64,000 nucleotides of DNA from Orychophragmus violaceus (Eukaryota; Streptophyta; Magnoliopsida; Brassicales; Brassicaceae), in assembly GCA_030180135.1 (NCBI GenBank), contig CM058231.1, forward strand, positions 32,553,034 to 32,617,033, read 5' to 3'. Under the pieces are notes generated by a model. It saw only the letters and a program-made list of their open reading frames with translations. It searched no databases and was not told the origin of the DNA. Below are positions 46,167-58,146 of the stretch, piece after piece. How positions within the stretch are numbered: the first letter of the stretch is position 1; each line of letters opens with the position of its first letter. Made by a program: the position numbers and the translations under genes.

Positions 46167-46789
46167 GAACCTTAACTCTTCCCCTTGTATCCTGATAGCG
46201 CGAATGCTTACAAAATTTACATTCCATACGATATTCATATTCTCGCCAATATATCATAAAATTTGTCGATGCAAACATCTATCATCTAGTACGGTAATCC
46301 AAGCCCTTTAACAAGTTTCTTGACCTCGTTGTATGATCAGGGTGCAAGATTATCTTCAGGAATAATATCTTTCACAAAATCGTAAATCGCATCCACATAA
46401 TCCTCCGCCAAATTGTAGTCCGTCTTTCTGCCCATTAATCTATTAGCAGATGATAATGGCGAATGACCCTCTTTGCAACCGTCATAAAGCGGCCGCTGCA
46501 TCTAACATATCAAAAAATCTCCTAGCTTTTACATTTTGTTCCTCATCTACCCTAGGAATTTGATATTCACCTACTTCCTGAATATTTTCTCCATATGGAT
46601 CATTAACCATCTGAATGGTACCTACACCAAAATCTACATTCGCACTATAAGGTTCGCTAGAACTAGCATAAGGTTCCCTACTACTAGTACTACCATAAGT
46701 TTTCTACTACTACTTGCATAATTCGATGTTTCCCCATGATGATACCAAATCTTATAACCTGCTATAAACCCCACTGAATACAAGTGATA

Positions 46790-47289
46790 NNNNNNNNNNN
46801 NNNNNNNNNNNNNNNNNNNNNNNNNNNNNNNNNNNNNNNNNNNNNNNNNNNNNNNNNNNNNNNNNNNNNNNNNNNNNNNNNNNNNNNNNNNNNNNNNNNN
46901 NNNNNNNNNNNNNNNNNNNNNNNNNNNNNNNNNNNNNNNNNNNNNNNNNNNNNNNNNNNNNNNNNNNNNNNNNNNNNNNNNNNNNNNNNNNNNNNNNNNN
47001 NNNNNNNNNNNNNNNNNNNNNNNNNNNNNNNNNNNNNNNNNNNNNNNNNNNNNNNNNNNNNNNNNNNNNNNNNNNNNNNNNNNNNNNNNNNNNNNNNNNN
47101 NNNNNNNNNNNNNNNNNNNNNNNNNNNNNNNNNNNNNNNNNNNNNNNNNNNNNNNNNNNNNNNNNNNNNNNNNNNNNNNNNNNNNNNNNNNNNNNNNNNN
47201 NNNNNNNNNNNNNNNNNNNNNNNNNNNNNNNNNNNNNNNNNNNNNNNNNNNNNNNNNNNNNNNNNNNNNNNNNNNNNNNNNNNNNNNNN
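46790..47289. other. Assembly gap (500 N)
   Basis: Exactly 500 undetermined bases, a conventional placeholder size, so the true length is unknown. CACTA element 1 runs into it from the left; the sequence on the right is unrelated AT-rich DNA. Confidence 0.99.
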
Positions 47290-48658
47290 ATTATTTAAAC
47301 AAAATACTTAGAAAACATCAAATTCGTTAAATATATGCACATTATAACACATATGTGAAAATTTAAAATTTAAAATACAAATTTGGTAAATCATGAATTT
47401 AACTCTAAAGTTATATGTAAATGTTCCATTACAAAACATGTTTTGAGGTTTAGAACCTACTCTACCTTACATATTTTTAATTTGGTTTAATTTTAAGAAA
47501 TTTAATTTATATACTTCACAATCTTCTATATTAAATTTATATATATGTATATATATATTTTTAAATAATTTTTTACAAATTTTAAATTTAAATTTACTAA
47601 ATTAATTTGGGATATGGACCTACTGTAACTAACATTTTTTAATTTGATTCAGTTTTACAAAATTTTAATTTGTATACTACTAAATTGTCTATATTTAATT
47701 TCTATATATAAAAGTTTTGAAATTTTTTTTTTTTATAAATTTAAAATTTAAAATTACTAATTTATTCTGTATTAGACTTCTCCTAAAAGTCTGATAGAAG
47801 AAAGTCATTTAGATTTCTATTAGAGTCTAATGCATCAGTCCTCTATAGAGGTCTGACACAACGCGAAACTTATAATTATAATTCCGGTTTCTGTTTTTTT
47901 GTTTTGTCATAAGGGGTGACCGTAATTTCCTTAGCGCGAAGGGGCAATTCTGCATTTCTTTCAATTTGAGAGATAGTTTTATCTTTATATTCAATTTATG
48001 AGGCATTTTAAGCCATTCCCCCAATAAAAATAGGTAATATTCCATTTTCTTACATAAAATCTCATTATGCCCGTAATTGAGGATAACTCAGTTCATGTAA
48101 GTTACTTTTCAGATTTTAGTATATTTTTCCCAAGAATTTGGGGTTAATATCCCCATAATTTAGGCACTGAGTAAAAAGTCATGAAATTTAATAAAAAATT
48201 ATAATTATAAATTTAAATATATTATATTCGAGAATCAAAAATATTCCATACTAACAACCAAACTTCAGAAAAAGCTAGAATACATGGCTGCAATAAAAAT
48301 ATTTCAAACAAAATAATTTATTACTTAGTTATTGTTGTCCATATAATTAAATTTTGCACATGCTAAATATATCTAATACATTATAACATCCCATTTTATA
48401 AAAAAATAAAACATCAAATTATAAATTCAATACATAAATAAAATTATATAACAATTTTTTTTTACTTTTTAATTAAAATAAAAATCAAAATGTATGTCCA
48501 CCATGTAAGTGGGTCAAAATATAGTTAAAATATATAGCAAAAAAATAAATCTACAACATTAAGAAACATATATGCAACATTAGAAACAACTATATAATAT
48601 ATAATTTCTACAACAGTAATTAATTAACGCAATTTCATGTGTTACAAATTTATATAGA
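47290..48658. other. Intergenic AT-rich DNA
   Basis: No gene or element end recognised. Around 47745-47850 the words GACTTCTCCTAAAAGTCTGA and TAGAGGTCTGA form short imperfect repeats. Confidence 0.4.
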
Positions 48659-48666
48659 TCTATAAC

Positions 48667-49162
48667 CAATGTTTTGAAACCCGATCTGAGCGCACGGTCA
48701 AATTGGTAAATTCGACGACCCGCATACATTCTGGGTTGGGTAATATGCGAAAATTGTTGAGTTATAAACCCAGAAAATTCGAAAAAACCCAAAAAAATTT
48801 TTGCGACCCGCTGGACCGGTCGAACCGATAAACCCGAATAATGAACATTTCAAAAATTTTCTAGCGAGACGTTTCATCTTTCAGCCTCATTTGTTTTTTT
48901 GAATTGTTCCATAGTGTTTTACTTAAATTGCTGATTTCAATTAAAATTTCTAAATTCATATTTCGTTAACAATTTAGGTCATAGTTAGAAGAATGCAAAT
49001 TTTGTAAATATTTTATATATTATTTTTAATATGATTGAATAATTTTAGGAATATATGTTTATATATACAAATCTCATTTAATTATGATCCGCGGTCGACC
49101 CAGTGACCTGGTGACCCGGAAGACAATCCAATTCAATGTCCAAGTCTAGTTTAAAAACATTG
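48667..49162. mobile_element. hAT-type MITE with 8-bp duplication TCTATAAC
   Basis: 496 bp. The left end is CAATGTTTTGAAACCCG; the right end, reverse-complemented, is CAATGTTTTTAAACT. TCTATAAC flanks both ends (48659-48666 and 49163-49170). Subterminal GACCCGCTGGACCGGTCGAA and GGTCGACCCAGTGACCTGG are rich in GACC words. No coding capacity. Confidence 0.87.
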
Positions 49163-49170
49163 TCTATAAC

Positions 49171-52100
49171 AACTGAAATAACTCTACCAAACTAGTTTCC
49201 AAGTTTATAAAAATCAATAAAGATAAATCTGCAAAAATTCAAAATTCTACTATACAATAAATATGTGCCACATCAAAACAATAATAAATCTTCAATATAA
49301 GATAACAAATCTTTGAGATGTTGAAAATTTTGCAACATTGCAATGCTAAAATAGTAATTTCAGAAAAATATTTTGATATGTTGCAAATATAAATAAATCT
49401 GCAACAAAGTCAATAAATACACAACAAATAAAAATAAACCAGCGAAGATTTATACAAAAATCCACTATTAAAATAAATCTGTAACAAAAACTGTCGATTT
49501 ATTTTAAAATATGTGCGGATTTATTTGAACGGGAATGTGATATTTTATAAATAATTTACGTTTTACTGATGTGAAAAATATATAATAATGATATTTTTGT
49601 AATATTTTTTTCTAACAAAAACAAACAGAGATATCTTGGTCTCGAATGTTGACTTTCTAAAATTCAAATCTCAAAGTGCTGTTATAGTAATTTCTATATT
49701 TTAGTGCTTATTCTCCTAATGTCTCAATGAATGACAAATACAATTTTCCTAAAACTTGTGACTAGAAAAGTCCCACAATTTTTTAGACAAAACTTTATGA
49801 ACCTTCCTAAGCTCACGATCTTGTTCTGGAAGAGTTTCAAAATCATATTTACTGCTTTTGTAGAGATGCAGTGGCGTGTAGTAGGTCATATTCATGCCAT
49901 GCTTTCTCTAGTATGCTTTAATTTCAAACCTATGTTGTTTACAACACGCCAATTCCGCTTTAATATGTTGAAAGCAGTATGCATTAGTCACATTCCAGGC
50001 GAAAGTCATACTTCGAAGGAACATTCACAATTATTCTGAAGGATTAATGTCATATATGCCACTAAAATTGAAAAAAAATTCACTAGTGCCACCCTTATGT
50101 TTTTTATTTTATTTTTGATTTATTTTAAAGGAAAAATAAAACAAAAGACTAAAAAACCTTAATCCCTTTAATATAATTACTGACCCAATCTAAAGATCCG
50201 CGCTCCAAACACGATAACCCATAATCTCAACTATCTAAATTCCTAAGCTAAAATAAAAATTAATTCGTAAAAATTGTAAAATAATAATTAAACAATTGTA
50301 CCAGTTGGACCAAAAATATTAGTTTGACCAATTGTACCAGAATAATTATACAAATGATTTATTTTTTTCCCACAAATTGTAGTTATGACTTCACGTTAAA
50401 TCCTGTTATATTGATACTATCAAATGGCACTTTTGATTTTCATATTTGGTTTTTGTTGCTATTCCGACGAGGTCTCTTGCGGCGGCGCAAATCTCGGAGA
50501 TATACGACACAAAAAAAGAGAAAGGAGCGGCATAGAAAGAAGAAGAAGAAGAAGAAACTGATTGATATGAAATTGCTAATTTAATTAAAAAAAATTATTC
50601 AAACCCGAAATCAAGTTGGCTGAGCAAATTATTCAAGACCAAAATCGAATTGGCTAAGCAAAATTTTCGATCCGAAATCAAAACTAAAAAATGAATCCAT
50701 AACAATGTTGAACATCGAAATCGAAAGCAAATTATTCTAATATGAAATTGTAATCGAAATCGTATTGGCTATGCAAATAATTCAAAATTGGCTGGGCAAA
50801 TTATTCATGTTGAACCCAAAATCAAAATTAAACTGAGAAATCTTACTCTTTGTCTCGGTTTTTTTCCGGTTTAGAACAATTAAAAAAAACTTAAAAGTCA
50901 AAAATATGAAAAGGATTAAAATTATTGAATTTTTCATTTAGTTGTACCTAAGTGTACAATTTTTTCACGTTAAAATCACATTTAACTCATGGAGGTATTA
51001 ATAATATTAAAAAATTAATGTGTTCTCATATAGTTGTACCTAATTGTACAGTTGTACGTTCCTCTTCATAGTTGCACTTTGGTAATTTTTGAGTTTTTGT
51101 AGTTGTACCTTATGATGAGATAATATATTGTAGTTGGACACATGATTTTTTTATTTATTAATTACCAATTAGAAGGTTTTTACAATATCATTTGTTTGAA
51201 TTCATAATTTTCACATATTTCCTATTGTTATAATGTACCATTTACAAAGGCTTCCTTATATTATAACGAGTGTTTTGTGTGAAACCAAAAATATGTTTTA
51301 GAAATTTGATAAATTCTTTTTTTATTGATTTATAATTATCTATTTTGTGTTTTGGAATCATTATATGGTTTAGTTAGATGATTTTTATATTTATTATCAT
51401 GTGTATATTTATTATCATTGTGTTATTCATATCAGTTGTACCAGTTGGACTAATTTTGAAATTGAATTGATTTGTTGGAAGAGGATGCTCGTCGGAAGAA
51501 GCGGTGGCCGGAAAAATCGGTGAGAAAAAATTAAACCCAATTTTCCAGATTTGTAGCATAATATTTTTTATTTTTTATATTTTCGTTTTTGTTTTATTTT
51601 AATTAAAAACAAAGCTTTCCACCTAAATAGCAAACCTTCTACATCACTTAGAGTTTCATTAAGAGTATAATGGGTAATCCAGATTATGAGTGGCAATCTG
51701 ATTTTTGTGTGGCATGACAGATTATTTTTTAGCCAAAAATGGCATTTGTGCTCGGCGCTATATTCTGAACCTGAGCAACATGAACTAGTGCCGCTTAGGA
51801 AAGAGAGCTGCAACTGCATACAGCCGCTCAGTACGGACCCCAGCCTTTGGAGTAATGACTTTTCAAGTGATCCCACAAATCCTTGGCAACATCAGGATGT
51901 AAATTGATCGACCAAAGTGCAGATTTATTGTCATCTTAATCCACAAGACAAAAAAGGTTTGAATCGTCCACCAATCTTTCAAACTAGGAGAACTTTTTTA
52001 AAAAGTACCTTTTGTTTCCATTCCAACCTTTACGGGATATCATTTATAACCATACAATGAAAATTGTTCAGAATTAAACGGAAAATATAACAGAGCATAA

Positions 52101-52232
52101 AATTAAAAAATAAAATAAAATGCTCAGACAATGAGGATAGGAACCGAATGTGAAGCAACACGTAGTAGGAAAAGTGACGCACTAAAACTCCGAGAGCTAA
52201 CCTTGGGTGTACTTGAATCATGTGTAAATGTA
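49171..52232. other. Intergenic AT-rich DNA with element traces
   Basis: A 102-codon plus-strand ORF at 49731-50039 has no known motif. At 50053-50097 and 51680-51716 facing ends share TGCCAC(T/A)(A/C)AAAA and a second TGCCAC word, like a worn non-autonomous Mutator-like element, without a convincing duplication. The words TAGTTGTACC and GTACCAGTTGGAC recur between 50.3 and 51.5 kb. On the minus strand about 51960-51760 reads DVAKDLWDHLKSHYSK, like a retrotransposon gag (UBN2) fragment. Confidence 0.35.
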
Positions 52233-52637
52233 TGTTGTTACGGAAATTTGACCTAGTCAATATTACGGACTACCATTTGCAATGTCCGAACTACGAGGTG
52301 GAATACAAATATAAAGTGAGGTCGAAATGATTCTTTATTGATCTTAATGCCGGAGCCGAGCTATGAACATAATGGTACGAGGTGTGAATCCGTCGAATGA
52401 CGTGTTCACTAAGCAATGCTTGAGGTTGGAGTTTTATAGAAGTAGCTCGGCCTCTCGCAAGTTACAATCACTCTAAAATGAAGAGCAAACGGTCCTATTT
52501 ATAGCACTTGGATGCTGACTTCTCTTTGGGCCATTGATCTCTTCGCGGGCTTATCTTCTTGGGCCGATTATTGGATATAAATGATTTAAACAAGATTTCC
52601 AATTGGCTTTGGATGGGTGCTAAACCCATATCCAACA
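52233..52637 (-). repeat. 3' LTR of a Tat-like Gypsy element
   Basis: On the minus strand it begins TGTTGGATATGGGTTTAGC, has a TATA box GCTATAAATAGGACC (about 52490-52504) and a polyadenylation-like AATAAAG (about 52338), and ends CCGTAACAACA, so TG...CA. Only one copy lies in the window, so its identity rests on these signals, the adjoining polypurine tract and the internal ORF type. The element probably lost its other end at or before the CACTA 2 terminus at 56641. Confidence 0.65.
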
Positions 52638-52639
52638 AT

Positions 52640-52658
52640 TAGCCCCCCTCCCCCCAGT
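52640..52658 (-). other. Polypurine tract of the Tat-like element
   Basis: On the minus strand CTGGGGGGAGGGGGGCTAAT ends directly at the LTR start TGTTGG. An uninterrupted G/A tract of this kind next to TG confirms that the LTR reads on the minus strand. Confidence 0.7.
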
Positions 52659-52942
52659 TCGTCGGGCTGCGATGCTGAGTTCGGCGAATTTCTTCGAGTA
52701 TTTTAAGTCAGGCGGAAATCTTATTAAATCGTCCGATTCTGATTCGTAAGTGGTTTTCCTTTGGCTCCAACTACGATTCCTGAGAAAACGAAAAGACGCG
52801 AACCGTTGTCCCTGTGATTCTTATATTTCGTGAAGAACCGCTTCTTTCTTCTTACGAGGGTCCGTTTTTTCAGATTCCCCTTTTCTTATCAGGTAACTAC
52901 CTTTTCCTTTTCAGTCTTTGCTTTGCACTCGTTCTTGTAATT

Positions 52943-55138
52943 ATGCGGATAGATTCCAGTGAGCATTCTTTTACTGGTAGCAATGATACTGGTTTTCCTG
53001 AGTCGTCGGACGATAGTCCTGCCGTATCTAGTCCAATTGAGGTTGCTGAAGAGTTTTTGATATCTCGGTCTGGGCGAAATCCTCATCGATTTTACGGTAG
53101 CCAAGCTGTGGCGGAATTGCCTGGGGACTATGAACTTGCTAGCGAGGGGAGACGAGATCTTGGTGATGGCGATGGGACGAGCCGCCCGGAAAGTGACGTT
53201 GGGGTTGATGGTTCGGAAGATTGCTCGGAAAATAGCACGACCGTCCCTGATCATCGTTCTCAGACACATTCTCCAAAGGAGGCGAGGGAAACGAAGGTCG
53301 TTATCCCTAGGGCGATTCACTCGTCCGTTTGTGAGCAGAAGGATTTGGACAGTATTCGCGAGCGCTGTTCTCGCACTCCTGGTCTCGAGCTTCGGCTGAA
53401 TGTTTCTTGCTTTTCCCTCTTCCTAGGGTTTTAGTTGAATACTGCGAGGCTAGGGAGATGGCCCTTTCTTAGCTTTGACCGTCTGCTATTCGCAATATGT
53501 TAGGTATCCTTGTTATGGCGGCTGATAGCGAGGTTGAGATGTCCACTCGATTTTTCAAGGAGCTGACGTCGATCTCGGTCAACCCGACCTCCAGTGCGTT
53601 CTACGTGAGATTCAGGCCTGGTCGTCGCTTGAGGGTAGTGTTCGATCCTTCGGATAAGACTTTTGACTGGCAAGATGGCTACTTCTTTGCGCGTGTTAAC
53701 GACGCGTTGACTTTTGATACGAGCAGGATTTTCCGATAAGCTTGCAACTTCCGTGTTTGTTTGCTGGCATCATTGGCTTTATGGTCGTGTTTTCTTTTTG
53801 TTTTGCAGTTCGTTCTACTTCGGGTTGCTGGTTCGCGACGTTTTCGAGGGACTTGGATAAGTTAAGAGCTCATGGTGGCGTGAACTGGCCTTCATCGAAA
53901 GACGAAAGGGGCCAGGAGACTTTTTGATCAAAGGGTCCGCGATTGTCTAGGGAAGGTTGATTCGGGTATGTGTACTCTTCTCCTCTCCCCCCCCCTTTTT
54001 GAGAAGAGGGGAAAATCTGAAATGCTGATATGCTCCCTCCTTTGTGTCGGTAGTTTGCGAGATGAATCCTGTTTTGGAGAGCGATCCGCCATCTCCCCGG
54101 CTGTCCAAGAAGAGGCCAAGGGTGTCACCGGTAATAAATTCGCCGGTGGCTACGATTGACGACATCGCTGATGTTCGTGAAGACATGACTGGTCAATTGC
54201 AGGAGACGCCTGAGGATGGCGCTAATCAGGGCGTTTCGCCTGCCGGGGTCTTTAACGCGGAGAGGCGGGAATCGGGTCCTGATGGTGGTGTCGAGCCTTC
54301 TGGGGCGGTTAGACCTTCTTGGTCGTATGTGCATAAGGGGAAGACACCTTTAATAAATGATATGCTGTCTTGTGCTAATCTTGTTCAGAGGCTCTCGGCC
54401 GGTCCGGTCAAGGATCTGATGCCCATTTCAGATATGCACAAACTGCGTCTGCAGGAGGAGTTGAGTCATCATCTTGTTAAGGTTTGCGCTACCTTTAATC
54501 AACTTCGGGACTCTTATGAATTCGAGAGGCGCCATGCTAAGGCAACGGAGATTATCCTTAGGGAACAAATTGATGCGCTGCGGCTTTCTTCTCGTGAGTT
54601 GAAGCGGGTTCGTAAGGAGCTTGACGAGGCGAAGGGGGCCTCTGTTGCTTTGTCTTTGGCGAAAGGAAAAAGCTGCGGGCTTAGAGAAACGCTTGGCCGT
54701 GCTTGAGGATGAGAAACATAGTCTTTTGTCTGAGGCTGGCTCTCTTAGGTCGAAAGTTGATTCCCTTGCTGCTGAGTGTGACGGACTTCGAGAGTCCTTT
54801 GATGAGCGCCTTCAGTCTGAGCGGGAGTTCGCGTATAAGAAAGCTTCTGAGCGTCTGGAAAAGCTGAAGGCGGAGAGGGAACATGGGGATCGTTACTTTC
54901 CCAAGCTCTTGGAGTTTAACCAAGTTACAGGCGTTCTTAGCGCATACAGTCTGCTCGCGGACGGTGTGTCCTGATTCCTCCTGCATTGATTTCTAAACTT
55001 GAAGAGAATAAGCTTCGCATGGAACGGAAAGTCAAGGAGTTGCGACCTGACCCCTTGGATTCTGGTGTCTTTTGTATGTCGCCGCAGCGAGGTGATGTTG
55101 AGGGCGGGGTTACTTCTGGCGTACCCGAACTTCCATCT
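52943..55138 (+). pseudogene. Antisense extra ORF: 'putative gypsy type transposon' (PF04195-like) protein
   Basis: The coding direction is opposite to the LTR. ATG at 52943 starts an acidic, Ser-rich N-terminus (MRIDSSEHSFTGSNDTGFPE). The conserved core follows in another frame (FPLPRVLVEYCEAREMALS, two stops at 53469 and 53475, SAIRNMLGILVMAADSEVEM, FYVRFRPGRRLRVVFDP). After an intron with a damaged donor (near 53736) and a good TTTTGCAG acceptor (53807) come LRAHGGVNWPSS and then a long second part from ATG 54062 with Lys/Pro-rich text and an extended coiled coil (about 54460-54930, EQIDALRLSSRELKRVRKEL; frameshift near 54670). Proteins of this kind are known as antisense additional ORFs between pol and the 3' LTR of Tat-lineage Gypsy elements. 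Function unknown. Confidence 0.68.
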
Positions 55139-56640
55139 TGACTCCCTTGCTGTGAGAGTCAGATCGCTTGTTCTCCTCCCTCCCTTTTTTGTTACTTTTT
55201 TGAACGTTTGTACGAACAGAGCCTTCATTTGTAATTATTCGTGTATGTTGCTCGCTTTCTTCTTCCGTTTCATTTTTGTTGTTCTTGTTTGTTGGCGCGA
55301 GCTGACTCTACCTCGTTTTGTGCCCGTTAGAATTTGCTCGGACGTTTTTGGTAGACGTGTCGTTTTGAGTTTTGAGGCTTGGTCCACGCGTTATTATTGC
55401 TTTCCGAAGGAGTTACTTTTGCATGTTTATGGAAAGGTGGACCGCCGTTTTCGCATTGAAGGCATGTATTGGTAACTGACGCGCTGTATTAAATGCGCTA
55501 TATATTGCTGCATTTGTTGCCCTTGGTGGTTATAAATACTCCCCCTTCCCTTCCGATTTTTCATATCTTGTTATTCGTCGCTTTTCTCTTTTTCTTTCTT
55601 TCTGAGCGTGGTTCAGTCCTTTTCTTTTGTCTTGATTGCAAAGTATGATCCAGTGTGTCGTGGCAGCAAGGCTGCTCTGCCAATGGGTTTCTCGTTGGTG
55701 CCTATCGTTGGTCGACTCCGGCCACCAGAATTTATGTTTTTCTGGTTGCCGAGAGGGCTCGTGTTTATCCTGCGAAACGGGGGCTTGTCCATATGTCAAA
55801 ATGTACTGATAGCCGCCCTTGCTTGTTGCTTTTGCAAACGTAAGGGCGACGCACGGTCCTTCCTGTTGGGTGGATCCAATGCATTGCTTATTTTAGTAGC
55901 GTGCCGAGGGCTGTCCTGTCTTGAACTTGTCTCTTTTCACGTAATTGTGTTGCCTGCTCGTTACGATGTGTTGTTCACTTTTCTTTTCTTTCTGTTGATC
56001 CGTTCTTCTTTGCTTTTGATTTATTTTGCAGGGCAGCGGGTTCGACATCAAGCTGGCTCATTTTCCGCCGGATCAGGGGAGGTTTCCTGTGGGAAGAGCG
56101 GCTGATGTCAGAATGGCCAGGCGAACCGTGGGGTCTGGCTAACCTTTTTGGTGTGCTGAGGTTGGCTTGCCCGGGCCTTCTTACCCCACGATGATCCTCC
56201 TCGGTTCGGTTTCGTCGTTGTAACCTTTGAGGTCGTGCCGTGTGCAAACAACGAAATTGTCTTTCAAGAAAGGAGTTCGGCTCCTTAACGGATGAGGTCG
56301 GGGTATCGCACGAGCTTCAGTTCGGAAGAAATCGTCTTTCAAGAAATTGGAATATATTTGTAAATTCTTGTTGTACGTGTTTTTTTTTGTAATTTTGAAG
56401 AGAATGAAATAAAAGAAAGAAGAGTTTTATCTTTGTCTCCTTCCTTGACGTTTCTTGTTTTATTTATTGTTTGCGAGTTGTTTCTCGGCTTTAGGACGAG
56501 ATCAAATTTTAAGTGCGAGTACGTGCTCGGCTTATCCTATTTTTGATTTTCTCGAATCGAAACAAAGCTTGCCCCTTTATATACAGAAGTCTGTGAGTGC
56601 GAGCTTGGGCTCGGCTTACCACGTCATCTGCTAGGTTATC
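55139..56640. other. Rest of the Tat-like element, unassigned
   Basis: A TATA-like GGTTATAAATACTCCCCC lies near 55532 on the plus strand. An open stretch 55608-56105 (165 codons, with hydrophobic blocks) has no recognised domain and no clear coding character. A TTATTTTGCAG splice-acceptor-like site ends at 56031. Repeated GTGCGAGYNYGNGCTCGGCTTA words occur at 56512-56532 and 56596-56617. No RT, integrase or second LTR copy was found before the CACTA terminus. Confidence 0.4.
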
Positions 56641-56870
56641 TCACTGCAAGAAAACAAGGCTTTAACCGACGGATTTTTCGACAGAAAATATCCCGTCGGA
56701 AATTCAGACAGATTCCGACAGCTTTCCGACATAGAATCGACGGTTTATGAGTCATCGGATATCCGTCGGTAAATTCCGACGGAAACTCAATCTGTCTGAA
56801 AATTTCCGACAGATTCCCGACAGGATGCATAGTCTGTCGATCATCCGTCGGTAAGCCGTCGGTTCATAAA
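56641..56870. repeat. CACTA terminus with subterminal CCGTCGG array
   Basis: The terminal CACTGCAAGAAAAC is followed by about a dozen copies, on both strands, of the core CCGACGGA / TCCGTCGG and one-base variants (CCGACAGATT). In known CACTA elements such repeats bind the TNPA-type protein. Confidence 0.85.
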
Positions 56871-57069
56871 AAACCGATTGAAGGGCGGTCTTGAACAAGA
56901 TACTTAGTTCCCGAACCACTGTGATACGCTGAGTTATTCGTTTATCTAATTCAACATTATTTATATATTCTGTCATTAGTATATAATTTTTTTTAAAAAA
57001 ACACTTTTATTTATGAGTTAAAAAAAACATAAATTCATTGTTATTTTAAATAAAAATTACATTATTTGT

Positions 57070-57625
57070 TTAATTATTATTATTTTGTGATTGGTTCCCG
57101 AACCAGTTCCCGTCGTTCGTCTCCCTCCATTGATTCACCATGATGTTCCACTCTCCCGCCGGAATCCAAGCCGGTCTTTCTTCACCCCGTTGCCACCAGA
57201 GCTTCATCCGCCGCATCTTTGTTTGGAAAACTTTCCTTGCGGCCCGGTGAAACTCCCGCCAAACAATGAAAAGATTATCCGGAGAGAATGTAAAAAATTC
57301 CTAAAATTAATAAAATTTCTTGGGTTACATAAAATTTCAAATTAAAATATAATTTTCAAAACATAAATATATAACTTACCAGAAAATCGATGAACCATGA
57401 AGTTTTCAGGGTCGGCAAGACGTTATAGTACGTCAGGTATCTTCCAGACCAGCGATTCTGGATGATATCGCTGATCACGGAGGGAATAACCGCATTGGAT
57501 CCAAACCAAACCGCCTGATGTGGTGGACGAGATGGGTCAAGGTTTGGCAAAGCCTCCCGACCTGGTTCCGCGATCATTTGCAGAATCGTCGTGCGGGCTT
57601 TGGCAGAAAAAAATACGTAATTCAT
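57070..57625 (-). CDS. Transposase_24-type (TNPA-like) protein, open two-exon frame
   Basis: Exon 1 runs from ATG 57625 to 57380 and exon 2 from 57300 to the TAA at 57070-57072. The 79-bp intron has GTAAGT and TTTTAG borders and phase 0. The joined frame is 158 codons with no interruption. Exon 1 has LPNLDPSRPPHQAVWFGSNA and ISDIIQNRWSGRYLTYY. Exon 2 has VWREFHRAARKVFQTKMRR, RPAWIPAGEWNIMVNQWRE and NWFGNQ. These match the Transposase_24 domain of plant En/Spm proteins and the copy at 62783-63340. It is read away from the transposase across a shared 520-bp upstream region. Shorter than many family members, so more exons may be missing, but it is the best-preserved TNPA-like gene in the window. 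Confidence 0.62.
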
Positions 57626-57639
57626 CTTCTTTTTTTTGA

Positions 57640-58015
57640 TGATGGCAAAAAGGGAGAATCTCGGTGGATATATAAACAAAAATTACCGACGGCAAAATCG
57701 TCGGAAATCCATCGGAATCCGGATTTATTTCCGAAGGGACAATTACCGACTCGATGCCTCGGTAAGAGAAGAGAGTTAATTCTCTTTTTTGACCGTTTAC
57801 CTAATTTTTCGACAGATTACCGACGGATAATACAATCCGTCGGTTTTCTGTCGGTTTCCTTACTGTCGGGATTCCTTCGGAAACCATGAATATGACCGTT
57901 GGGCTGACATAGCCGTTTTGTTGCACTGTTGGGCTGACATAATTTCCGAGGGAAAACCGACGGTAACGGCTAGCTAGTTCCGTCGGTTTCCCCTCGGTTT
58001 TCCGTCGGTTAATTT
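57640..58015. promoter_or_regulatory. Divergent promoter region with CCGTCGG array
   Basis: The interval between the minus-strand Transposase_24-type gene and the plus-strand transposase holds about fifteen CCGTCGG/CCGACGG cores (for example TTACCGACGGATAATACAAT, CGTCGGTTTTCTGTCGG). Repeats that bind the TNPA-type protein in a shared promoter would fit self-regulation. The direct repeat GTTGGGCTGACATA also occurs twice (57899 and 57929). Confidence 0.6.
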
Positions 58016-58041
58016 CCAATATAACCAAGCATCTCTCCCTT

Positions 58042-58044
<3 letters not shown>

Positions 58045-58107
<63 letters not shown>

Positions 58108-58123
58108 TCTCTCTCTCTCTTTC
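58045..58123. repeat. (TC)n microsatellite in the CACTA transposase leader
   Basis: Over 70 bp of almost pure CT dinucleotides, ending 24 bases before the transposase ATG. Confidence 0.95.
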
Positions 58124-58146
58124 TCTCACTTTCTTCCGAGATCAAA

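Larger units (their letters stand above)
33277..46785 (-). pseudogene. CACTA transposase (TNP2/TNPD), split by insertions
   Basis: From the 5' end: the transposase-associated segment and following exons at 46785-46172; the TNP2 core at 37239-35556 (CDWYxP-type DUF4216 parts come later); the DUF4216-type region at about 35430-34790; and the acidic C-terminus at 33525-33277 (QDPLQASGSDYIAPVEES, then SISTDYDSESDAD). In the core MWPVILTPYNLPSSMCMRRE, KKRKVVDD, CGGNGHENVYAAGLSHNWHK and FIGMKSHDCHVVMQRLLPF match element 2 nearly word for word. Stops (for example in the segment near 34995, where GGC became TGA) and frameshifts occur. A full ATHILA lies in the coding part between 37239 and 46167, and a solo LTR lies at an exon border near 34787. 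The N gap removes the start. Confidence 0.85.
31440..46789 (-). mobile_element. CACTA (En/Spm-like) element 1, interrupted by two ATHILA insertions
   Basis: Read on the minus strand the order is transposase, Transposase_24-type exon, CCGTCGG arrays with tRNA-like modules, and a TATA/pyrimidine-rich leader with ATG|GTAAGT donor (31740-31570). It matches, piece by piece, element 2 at 58147-63900 on the plus strand. It is split by a solo ATHILA LTR (33613-34781) and a full ATHILA (37240-46166). Its right part runs into the N gap. A CACTA terminus was not found on the left, so the left limit is where similarity to element 2 ends. Confidence 0.75.

Noticed and set aside
46784..47311. 175-codon ORF on the plus strand
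   Set aside because: It is an artefact of translating the 500-N gap.
49731..50039. 102-codon plus-strand ORF
   Set aside because: No recognisable domain, in AT-rich DNA, no promoter or splice context.
52889..53320. 143-codon minus-strand ORF, which might have been the Tat gag
   Set aside because: It mirrors the acidic plus-strand exon as an Arg-rich shadow and has no gag or zinc-knuckle pattern.
55608..56105. 165-codon plus-strand ORF with hydrophobic stretches
   Set aside because: Lies in the unassigned part of the Tat-like element; the hydrophobic runs reflect T-rich sequence. Mentioned in the region entry but not called as a gene.
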